A stretch of 64,000 bases of DNA, taken from Levilactobacillus spicheri DSM 15429 (GTDB lineage: Bacteria > Bacillota > Bacilli > Lactobacillales > Lactobacillaceae). Within the stretch, counting starts at the first letter, position 1. Every line of letters begins with the position of its first letter. Below the pieces are notes generated by a model that made no database searches, was not told where the DNA came from, and saw nothing but the letters and a program-made list of their open reading frames with translations. This document shows positions 14,825 through 22,800 of this stretch, piece after piece. The stretch spans positions 1 through 64,000 of the forward strand of contig NZ_AZFC01000035.1 of the NCBI RefSeq assembly GCF_001435095.1, read 5' to 3'. Both the position numbers and the translations under genes were made by a program.

Positions 14825-15725
14825 CAAGGGCTTGTCGCCATCCTTTCCAAGTTCCCGGTTGCCACAGTGCCGCGTCCGTTACCAGGTCCAATAAGACGGC
14901 CGGCCCCCGCGCCGTGCGGGGAATCAGCCGCTGATAACTACTGGCTACCAGGACCTGGCGCAGCTGCGCATCGGCGATCCCCAGGTCCGCGAGCCGGGCC
15001 CGGGTCCCCGTCGCGCTCTTGGCGTGGACCGTGCTGAGCACCAGGTGGCCGCTCAAGGCGGCGCGAACGGCGGCCTGGGCCGTCCGGGCGTCCCGAATCT
15101 CCCCGATCACGAAGACGTCGGGCCGGTGCCGTAGCCCCACCTGGATCAGCGCGTCATAGGTCATCTGGGCCGCCGCGTTGACCTGTAGCTGAATAAACTG
15201 GGGCTCCTTGACCTCAACGGGATCCTCAATCGTCAGCACCACGGCTCGTTGCGCCAACTCACGGGCAATCGTGTACATCGTCGTGGTCTTCCCCGCCCCC
15301 GTCGGCCCCGCGAACAACACCAATCCCCGTTGCTGAGCCAACGCCGCGACCTGGGGCCGTTGACGGGGCAGCAGATACGCCAGTTCGCTGGCCTGATACG
15401 GGTAGATCAACCGAATGACCAACGATTCGCGCCCCACGTAATCCCCCACCGTCGATAGCCGTAATTCGACGTGGGTCTCGGTCACCGGCCAGGTCAAGGC
15501 CCCGACCTGGGGGCGCCGCCGTTCACTGACCGTCATATCGGCGTGAAATTTGAAATAGGTCAACAAACGTTGCCCCTGATCCTGCGACAGTTCCCGCCAC
15601 AACAGCGGCTGGGCACCGCGCCGAAAGCGTAGGTGATACCCCGTGGCGGTGGGCAATAGGTAAACGTCGCTGACCCGCTGGCGGTAGGCGGCCAGAATCA
15701 GGTCCGTGGCTAATTGCTGAATCAT
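14763..15725 (-). CDS. comGA: ComGA competence secretion ATPase
   Basis: A 320-residue GspE/PilB-family traffic ATPase that powers the transformation pseudopilus. The Walker A motif is GPTGAGKT (140-147), the Asp box is TIEDPVE (165-171), and the Walker B region is VFVIGEIRD (204-212), followed by a His-box LSTVHAKSA. All catalytic motifs are intact. It is the first gene of comGA-GB-GC-GD-GE-GF-GG, in which every junction overlaps. ATG at 15725 follows AAAGGAGG. I do not see a clear sigma-A promoter or a certain ComX/ComK box upstream, so competence-specific control is likely but not shown. Confidence 0.93.
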   Translation of the reverse strand: MIQQLATDLILAAYRQRVSDVYLLPTATGYHLRFRRGAQPLLWRELSQDQGQRLLTYFKFHADMTVSERRRPQVGALTWPVTETHVELRLSTVGDYVGRESLVIRLIYPYQASELAYLLPRQRPQVAALAQQRGLVLFAGPTGAGKTTTMYTIARELAQRAVVLTIEDPVEVKEPQFIQLQVNAAAQMTYDALIQVGLRHRPDVFVIGEIRDARTAQAAVRAALSGHLVLSTVHAKSATGTRARLADLGIADAQLRQVLVASSYQRLIPRTARGPAVLLDLVTDAALWQPGTWKGWRQALDEAFHAGTITQTTQRVFQNG

Positions 15726-15786
15726 GTGATTCCTCCTTTACGGTGCTTTTGGTTAACTCCGTCAAGACCGGACAAATTTGGCGAAA

Positions 15787-15812
15787 AAAAAAGCTCCCAC
15801 GAAGGGAACTTA
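15787..15812 (-). terminator. Terminator of the hypothetical gene at 15810
   Basis: On the minus strand GTTCCC-TTCGT-GGGAGC is followed by eight T residues. It separates the hypothetical gene from the comG operon. Confidence 0.85.
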
Positions 15813-16205
15813 ATCGTAAAACCGGGTCACGTCACTATAGTAGGCCGTCACGATACTCCGGCGGGTCTCCGAGATGACCAGCCGCAGCAGAGCCTTAATC
15901 GGTCGGCCATTCAAGTCGGCATCGAAAACGTGAGTCCCCTGCAGGATGTACCGGACGTCCGTGTAAGTCTCGTGCGGGGTCTTGGTCAACCCAATGATAT
16001 TATACTGGCTGTCGTTCAAAATGCGGCTCAACTCGTCGCCGTCAATGGTTCGGTGTTCATCGATCAATTGGTGTTTCAAGTAATCGGTAAAAACCAAATC
16101 CTGACCACACAACCGGATCACGTGGGCAATCGTGTTCAATTGGTCGGAAATGGGCATTCGATTGTAGTAGATTCGTTGTGCTTGGTCCTTGTGTGCTTCG
16201 TTCAT
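15810..16205 (-). CDS. Hypothetical protein, 131 residues
   Basis: I do not recognise a family with confidence. The protein is soluble, mixed alpha/beta by appearance, with charged helices in the first half (ISDQLNTIAHVIRLCGQDLV, DYLKHQLIDEHR) and a strand-rich end (KALLRLVISETRRSIVTAYYSD) that vaguely recalls DUF4258/RelE-like folds. There is no signal peptide or membrane segment. The ATG at 16205 has AAAGGACG in front; 16226 is the alternative. It has its own terminator and an AT-rich upstream region, so it is an independent gene between yebC and comG. Confidence 0.6.
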   Translation of the reverse strand: MNEAHKDQAQRIYYNRMPISDQLNTIAHVIRLCGQDLVFTDYLKHQLIDEHRTIDGDELSRILNDSQYNIIGLTKTPHETYTDVRYILQGTHVFDADLNGRPIKALLRLVISETRRSIVTAYYSDVTRFYD

Positions 16206-16559
16206 CCGCGTTCGTCCTTTGCCCACTACCCCAATCAGCGCTAACAGAATAACCTAATCAGTAACTAATTAGTGTAGTAGATTAATGATTGTCTATAATC
16301 TCATAGTGAACCATTTTGACTATTTGTGCAAGTGTCGGCTTTCATTTAACCAACCGCTGCGCGCACGACCCATTTTCCACCAACGGCGGTAAAGTCCGCC
16401 ACGACAACCTTTCTTCCCACTTTGACGCGGTGGCCACCCGCGCCTCGTTACCCACAAATTTCTTCCGCCCAACCAACGGCCGCCCCATTCAAAAAGGCGG
16501 TCTCCCCCGAGCATGTGCTCAGGGAAAACCGCCCTTTCATTAACCAGCTTTAGCAGGTC
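16206..16559. other. Intergenic region between yebC and the hypothetical gene
   Basis: It holds the yebC terminator (16492-16540), about 150 nt of GC-rich sequence without a credible gene, and an AT-rich stretch (16245-16320) that probably contains the promoter of the hypothetical gene. The AT-rich part has a perfect ACTAATTAGT palindrome next to a similar CTAATCAGT. Confidence 0.4.
16492..16540 (-). terminator. Terminator of yebC with an unusually long stem
   Basis: On the minus strand the arms GGCGGT-N-TTCCCTGAGCA and TGCTC-N-GGGGAG-N-CCGCC form a stem of about 19 pairs with a CATG loop, followed by TTTTT. Confidence 0.85.
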
Positions 16560-17297
16560 TTATTCAACGCCTTCTGGTAAGACAGCCGCTTCGTAAACGT
16601 CCGAAACATCGTCGTTACTGTTCAGTTCGTCGATCAAGCCTTGGTATTGCGAGACCTTGTCTTCTGGGACAGTGGTCGTGTTTTGAGGGAACATCCGCAC
16701 TTCGGCAGTGTCGAGCTTGTAGCCCTTGTCTTGTAAGGCATCACGCACGGCAATTTCTTGCGATGGGTCCGTCCAAATCGTAAATTCGTCATCGGTCGTA
16801 TCCATGTCGTCCGCCCCAGCGTCGAGTGCATCCATCAACATCGTATCTTCATCCGTGTCTAAGCCGTCACGTAAGATTACAATGTAACCTTTCCGATCGA
16901 ACATATAGGAAACGGACCCGTTAGCGCCTAATGAACCGCCATGGTGCGTAAAGGCGGAACGAATGGCTGCCGCCGTCCGGTTTTTGTTATCCGTCAAAGC
17001 GGAAACCATGATGGCAGTCCCGGCTGGACCGTATCCTTCGTAGGTGATTTCTTCGAACTTGGCACCACCAAGACCAGAGGCTTTGTCAAGCGCACGCTTG
17101 ATGTTTTCCTTTGGCATGTTGGCTGCACGGGCCTTGTCCATTTCCAAACGAAGTTGAGGGTTACCGTCGGGGTCAACACCACCTGCTTTTGCAGCTTGGT
17201 ACAAATCACGTGAGATCTTTTGGAAAATTTTTCCACGTTTTGCGTCCTGGGCGTTTTTCCGACCCTGGATGTTATGCCATTTAGAATGTCCTGACAT
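16560..17297 (-). CDS. YebC/PmpR family regulator or translation factor
   Basis: A 245-residue YebC/PmpR protein, full length, beginning with the signature [20 protein letters not shown]. Family members are described as DNA-binding regulators and, more recently, as factors that relieve ribosome stalling at proline runs; which applies here is open. The conserved [17 protein letters not shown] and [19 protein letters not shown] patches are present. ATG at 17297 follows AGAGGAG. It is monocistronic with its own long terminator. In lactobacilli yebC often neighbours comGA, as it nearly does here. Confidence 0.94.
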   Translation of the reverse strand: MSGHSKWHNIQGRKNAQDAKRGKIFQKISRDLYQAAKAGGVDPDGNPQLRLEMDKARAANMPKENIKRALDKASGLGGAKFEEITYEGYGPAGTAIMVSALTDNKNRTAAAIRSAFTHHGGSLGANGSVSYMFDRKGYIVILRDGLDTDEDTMLMDALDAGADDMDTTDDEFTIWTDPSQEIAVRDALQDKGYKLDTAEVRMFPQNTTTVPEDKVSQYQGLIDELNSNDDVSDVYEAAVLPEGVE

Positions 17298-17509
17298 CGT
17301 AACTCCTCTTTTCTAAATTATTTATATATCCATATAAAACAGACATTGCTAATTTTAGCACCCACCCCCGCTTTTTTCAATCATATCTTCCCCGCATTCA
17401 AACGAAACCGGTTACAATGAATATTCAGGTCCCAAATCCTGTATAAACGGCGTTTTTCACCCAAAATATGGATATTTAATGCATAAAATAAACATTTTCT
17501 AAGTTTCTC

Positions 17510-17538
17510 TTGCATAAATACACGACGACTCCTATACT
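17510..17538 (+). promoter_or_regulatory. Promoter of the amino-acid ABC transporter operon
   Basis: TTGCAT (17510-17515), 17-nt spacer, TATACT (17533-17538). A second TGCATAAA copy occurs at about 17480, giving a direct repeat upstream of the promoter that may be a regulator site. Confidence 0.65.
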
Positions 17539-17577
17539 AAACAACATCATTAAAAAAACATAAGAGGAGCAATTGGT

Positions 17578-19059
17578 ATGCCAAAAAAATTACTTATCAG
17601 CATCGTGTTTATCCTGACGCTGTTGACCGGCTGGGGTGGCAGTACCCACTTCACCACCGCCAACGCCGCGACGGACAACTCACTGACCAAGATTCAGAAG
17701 AAGGGCACCCTGGTCATGGGGACCTCCCCCGACTACCCACCGTACGAATTTCAAGCCACGGTCCACGGGAAGACCAAGATCGTGGGGATGGACGTGGCCG
17801 TGGGGCAGAAAATCGCCAAGGACCTGGGCGTCAAGCTCAAGGTCAAGTCGATGTCCTTCGATTCCCTGCTGGTCGCCCTGCAGACGGGGAAGGTCGACAT
17901 GGTCATCTCTGGGATGAACCCGACGCCCGCTCGGAAAAAGAACGTGGACTTCACCCACCTGTACTACCAGGGGGGCTACAGCATCGTGATCAACAAGAGC
18001 GATAAAGGCATCTATCAGGACAAGGACTCATTTACGGGCAAGACCCTCGGTGCCCAGACCGGTTCGACCATGTACACCGAATCCAAGAAACAAACGTCCA
18101 ACACCAAGGTCAAGGGGATGACCTCCGTTTCCGACCTGATTCTGGCGCTCCAGAACCATAAGATTGCCGGGGTCGCCATGGAAAAGCCGTCCGCTCAGGC
18201 CTACGTCGCCAACAACAAACAGTTGGCCATGATTCCCAGCCACTTTAACCTGAGCGCCGATGACACGGTCGCCGCGGTGGCCTTCAAGAAGGGCTCCACC
18301 GCCCTGGTCAACAAGGTCAACCACTCCGTCGACCAGATCAAGAACCAGGACCTGGTCAACAAGACCTACCTACCGGCCGCCGGGAAATACTTAAAGACCA
18401 ACACCGTGAACACCAGCATGTGGCACTACTGGAAGGCCTTCTTGACTGGGGTCGAATACACCCTGATCATCACGGTCTGCGCGACGTTCTTCGGCTTCAT
18501 CCTCGGGGTCATCCTGTCCCTCGCCCGGATGTTGCAGGGCAACCCGCTCAAGACCGCCATTCGTTGGCTGGCGACCGCCTACGTGGAATTCATTCGGGGC
18601 ACGCCGATGATGGTCCAAGTCATGTTCGTCTACTTCGGCTTAGGCCTCATCGTGAACCTTCCCGCTTTGACCTCCGGGATCATCGCCATCGCCCTCAACT
18701 CCGGAGCCTACGTGGCCGAATACATCCGGGGCGGTATCAATTCCGTCGACGCCGGTCAGACCGAGGCCGCCCGGAGCCTGGGAATGTCGAGTGGCGCAAC
18801 CATGCGTTACGTGATCTTGCCCCAAGCCATCAAGAACATCTGGCCGTCACTGGGGAACGAATTCATCACCCTGATCAAGGATAGCTCCATCGTCTCCATC
18901 ATCGGGGTCTCCGAACTGATTTTCCAAAGCAACATCGTCCGGTCGGACACTTACCGGGGAGTCGCTCCCATCGCCGTGATTATGGTGCTATACTTTATCA
19001 TGACGTTTACCGCCTCGCGGATTCTGAACCACTTTGAAAGGAAGATGCAGCATGACTAA
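17578..19059 (+). CDS. Amino-acid ABC transporter, fused substrate-binding protein and permease (GlnP type)
   Basis: A 493-residue fusion. A signal peptide (about 1-31, ending ANAA) is followed by a family 3 solute-binding domain ([20 protein letters not shown] onward, to about 270). From residue 282 comes the HisM/GlnP-type permease domain with about five helices and the [20 protein letters not shown] coupling loop near residue 396. Such SBP-permease fusions import glutamine, asparagine or glutamate in lactic acid bacteria; the ligand here is inferred. ATG follows AGAGGAG. It overlaps the ATPase gene by 8 nt. Confidence 0.92.
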   Translation: MPKKLLISIVFILTLLTGWGGSTHFTTANAATDNSLTKIQKKGTLVMGTSPDYPPYEFQATVHGKTKIVGMDVAVGQKIAKDLGVKLKVKSMSFDSLLVALQTGKVDMVISGMNPTPARKKNVDFTHLYYQGGYSIVINKSDKGIYQDKDSFTGKTLGAQTGSTMYTESKKQTSNTKVKGMTSVSDLILALQNHKIAGVAMEKPSAQAYVANNKQLAMIPSHFNLSADDTVAAVAFKKGSTALVNKVNHSVDQIKNQDLVNKTYLPAAGKYLKTNTVNTSMWHYWKAFLTGVEYTLIITVCATFFGFILGVILSLARMLQGNPLKTAIRWLATAYVEFIRGTPMMVQVMFVYFGLGLIVNLPALTSGIIAIALNSGAYVAEYIRGGINSVDAGQTEAARSLGMSSGATMRYVILPQAIKNIWPSLGNEFITLIKDSSIVSIIGVSELIFQSNIVRSDTYRGVAPIAVIMVLYFIMTFTASRILNHFERKMQHD

Positions 19060-19792
19060 ACCGATTATTGAGGTCCAGAACCTCGCCAAGAGCTTCGGCA
19101 AAAATGCCGTTCTCAAGGACATCACTGAACAAGTTGACCCCGGCCAAGTGATCGTGGTCATCGGCCCCTCTGGGGGTGGTAAGAGTACCTTTTTACGGTG
19201 CCTCAACCTCTTAGAGACCCCGACCAGTGGTCACGTGGCCTTCAACGGCGAAGACCTGACCACCCTCGATACCAAGCGGGTCAACGAACTGCGGGAGGAA
19301 ATGGGCATGGTCTTCCAAAGCTTTAACCTCTTCCCGAACATGACGGTGCTGGAGAACATCAAGCTGGCCCCGATGAAGGTCAAGGGCCTCAGCGATGCGC
19401 AGGCCACCCAGCGGGCCCACGAACTGCTGCAACAGGTGAACCTCGACGATCACGCCGACGCCTTCCCGACCAGCCTATCCGGGGGGCAGGCACAACGGGT
19501 CGCCATCGCCCGGGCCCTCGCGATGGACCCCAAGGTCATGTTGTTCGACGAACCGACTTCCGCCCTCGACCCCGAAATGGTCGGCGAAGTCCTGAACGTC
19601 ATGCAGGAACTGGCCAATCAAGGGATGACCATGGTCGTGGTCACGCACGAAATGGGCTTCGCCAAATCCGTAGCCGACCGCATCTGGTTCATGGCCGACG
19701 GTTTCATCCAGGAAAATAGCACCCCGGCCGACTTCTTCGCCCATCCGAAGACGGAACGGGCCCAGGACTTCCTATCTAAGATTCTGCTCTAG
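19052..19792 (+). CDS. Amino-acid ABC transporter ATP-binding protein (GlnQ type)
   Basis: A 246-residue polar amino-acid ABC ATPase. Walker A is GPSGGGKST, the Q-loop lies in [10 protein letters not shown], the signature is [15 protein letters not shown], and Walker B is [13 protein letters not shown] with the switch His in VTHEMGF. It energises the fused permease encoded just upstream. The ATG at 19052 lies inside the end of the upstream gene, with GAAAGGAAG as ribosome-binding site. A frame from 19034 exists but lacks one. The two genes form a complete importer. Confidence 0.94.
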   Translation: MTKPIIEVQNLAKSFGKNAVLKDITEQVDPGQVIVVIGPSGGGKSTFLRCLNLLETPTSGHVAFNGEDLTTLDTKRVNELREEMGMVFQSFNLFPNMTVLENIKLAPMKVKGLSDAQATQRAHELLQQVNLDDHADAFPTSLSGGQAQRVAIARALAMDPKVMLFDEPTSALDPEMVGEVLNVMQELANQGMTMVVVTHEMGFAKSVADRIWFMADGFIQENSTPADFFAHPKTERAQDFLSKILL

Positions 19793-19805
19793 TATTTTTG
19801 AAAAA

Positions 19806-19862
19806 ACCAAAGAGACCGTTACGGTTGTGTGCCTAACACACGGCCGTAACGGCCTCTTTTTG
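19806..19862 (+). terminator. Large, probably bidirectional terminator
   Basis: AAAGAG, CCGTTACGG and GTGTG pair in order with CACAC, CCGTAACGG and CTCTTT around a short loop, with A residues before and T residues after. It can stop both the ABC operon and the convergent adhesin gene. Confidence 0.9.
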
Positions 19863-19878
19863 ACTATCTAGCGATTAA

Positions 19879-22800
19879 TCAGTCACGATCATCGTGTGAA
19901 CGCCGCCGGATGCCCAGTCCCAAGGTGGCTAACAGCATCCCCAGGAAGGACCAGAACGTGGTCGGCCGCTCATTGGTTTGTGGCAACGTCGTCCCCGCCG
20001 TCTTCACGGTTGGGGTCGTTGTCGCTTGCTTCCGCGCCGTCGTTCCGTGCGCGGCCTGTGCGGTCGACGAGGTGGTCGTCCCCAGTGCGTGCTGGGTCGC
20101 CGTCGTTGCGGCCGTCAACGTCACGGGTTGACCACGCCGCACACTTGCGGCCGTCGGGTTCGTCGTCTTAGTGTTGGTCGTAGTCGTCACGTGATGGTCC
20201 CCTGCGCCATTCACGACCGGCGTGCTAGGAGCCGTCGGATCAGTCGGCGTTTGCGGATCGACCGGCTTGCTGTGATCCGTGGAATCGGCTGGGGTCGTTG
20301 GATCGACCGGATTCGTTGGGTCAACGGGTGTGGTCGGATCAACGGGGTCAGTCGGATCAACTGGATCAGTCGGGTCAACGGGTGCCGCCAAGACTTGTAA
20401 CGTCACGGTGGTCGTTTGCCCATCCGCGGTGGTTAAGGTCACGGGATAGGTGCCCGGCGTGGTCAAGTTGACCTGCGCCAAGCCAACCGTGACGGGGATC
20501 GACTGGCCCGCCTGATTCGTGGCACTGGCGCCGAAGCTCGTCGCCGTTGGTGTCGGACCACCCACGGTCATGGTGCCGTCGTGGGCCACTAAGCTCTGTT
20601 GGTTCTTCAAAACCGTCAGCTGAACGGTCTTAGTTTGGCCATCCGCCGTGTTCAGCGTCACCGTGTACGTCCCCGGCACCGTGGCATTGACCGTGCTCAA
20701 GTTCGATGTCACGGTCGTCGCCGCACCGGTTTTATCCGTCGCGCTGGCGCCAAAGTCCGTCAGTGTTGGTGCCGTGTCGGTGTTGTACATGGTATAGTCG
20801 TGAGCCACCAGACTCTGCTGGTTCTTCAAAACCGTCAGCTGAACGGTCTTAGTTTGGCCGTCCGCCGTGTTCAGCGTCACCGTGTACGTCCCCGGCACCG
20901 TGGCATTAACCGTGCTCAAGTTCGACGTCACGGTCGTCGCCGCACCAGTTTTATCCGTCGCGCTGGCGCCAAAGTCCGTCAGTGTTGGCGTCGAATCGGT
21001 ATTGTACATGGTGTAGTCGTGAGCCACCAGACTCTGCTGGTTCTTCAAAACCGTCAGCTGAACGGTCTTGGTTTGGCCGTCCGCCGTGTTCAGCGTCACC
21101 GTGTACGTCCCCGGCACCGTGGCATTGACTGTGCTCAAGTTCGACGTCACGGTCGTCGCCGCACCCGTCTTATCCGTCGCGCTAGCGCCAAAGTCCGTCA
21201 ACGTTGGTGTCGTGTCGGTGTTGTACATGGTGTAGTCGTGAGCCACCAGGCTCTGCTGGTTCTTCAAAACCGTCAGTTGAACGGTCTTGGTTTGACCATC
21301 CGCCGTGTTCAGCGTCACCGTGTACGTCCCCGGCACCGTGGTATTAACGGTGCTCAAGTTCGACGTCACGGTCGTGGCCGCACCGGTTTTATCCGTGGCA
21401 CTGGCCCCAAAGTCCGTCAGCGTTGGCGTCGGATCGGTGTTGTACATGGTGTAATCGTGAGCACTAAGACTTTGTTGGTTAGCCAAGAGCGTCAGCGTGA
21501 CCGTCTTGGTCTGCCCATCGCTGGCCGTGAGGGTCACGGGATAGGTTCCCGCCGCCGTCAGGGTCGCCTGCGACAGATCCAAGGTCACCGGCAACGCCGA
21601 ACCGGTCTTGTCCGTGGCGCTGGCCAGAAAGTCGGTCGTCGTAGGCGTCGGATCACCCACGTACATGGTGTAATCTTGACCATTGATGGCCGTTTGGTTG
21701 GCCCGCAAGTCCAGGTGCACCACTAATTTCTGACCGTCCGCCGTGGATAACGTCACGGCGTAGGTGTTCGGCTGGGTCCAGTCGACGCTGCTCAGATCGA
21801 CGTTGACCGGCTGACTGGCCCCGGTCTTATCCGTGGCTGTCGCGGCAAAGGTCGTCGCCGTTGGGGTCGGGTCACCCACGTACAGGGTGGCATCCTGACC
21901 GGTCAGCGTGGCCTTGTTGGGCAAGACCACCAAGTTGACCGTCTTGCTCTGGTCGTCGGCCGTGGTCAACGTGACCGTGTAGGTGCCCGGCGTCGCCAGC
22001 TGGTCACTGGTCGGCAGTGTGACCGTGACGGCTTCTGCCGCCCCCGTCTTATCCGTCGCCGTCGCATTAAAGTCCGTGGCCGTTGGCGTGGGATCACCCA
22101 CGTACAGGGTGTAATCGTTCCCCGTCAAGCTTTGCTGGTTCTTGGCCACGTTTAAGGTCACCGTCTTGGTCTGCCCGTCGCTAGCCGTTAAAACGACCTG
22201 ATAGGTTCCCGGCTGCGTCGCGTCGATCGTGGCTAAGTTCGACGTCATCGTGAGCGCTGCCCCGGTCTTGTCCGTGGCACTGGCCCCGAAGTCGGCCAAG
22301 GTCGGCGCCGTATCGGTGTCGTACATGCTGTAGTCGTGGCCGTTGATGGCCATCTGGTTCTGTAAGACCGTCAGGGTGACCGTCTTGGTCAGGTCACCGG
22401 CCGTTAACGTCACCTGATAGGTCCCGGGTGCCTGCAGATCGGCCGTTCCCAGGTTCAAGGTGACCGGCGTCGTCTCCCCATTCACGTCCGTTGCGGTCGC
22501 GTCAAAGTCCGTGACCGTGGGCGTTGGGTCACCGACGTACAGGCTGTAATCGTTCCCCGTCAGGCTTTGCAGGGTCGGCTCGATCGTCAGGGTGCCGTCC
22601 GTCGTGTACACGGTGTAGTTCGGGTTGCTCCCCAACTCCGCCGTAATCGCGTAGGTCCCCGGCGTCACGCCGTCGGCCCGTTCCAGCTTATAGTCTAACG
22701 TCTCATTGTTTTGCATGCCGGTCACTGTCGCCGTTAGCGCTGGGTCGGGTTGACCTGCGTGCTTCACCACGTTATTGATGGTCAGGGTCACCTGCGCCGG

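Noticed and set aside
16320..16514. 64-codon frame near the yebC terminator
   Set aside because: It begins in the terminator hairpin of yebC and has no ribosome-binding site or family resemblance.
20599..21726. A 375-codon open frame on the plus strand opposite the adhesin repeats
   Set aside because: It is a shadow of the repeats: a stop-free antisense frame repeats with every 219-nt unit. No ribosome-binding site or promoter precedes it, and its composition is Arg/Val/Gln-rich nonsense.
20383..22572. CRISPR-like array because of regular repeats
   Set aside because: The repeats are contiguous coding units of about 219 nt without spacers, inside one open reading frame.
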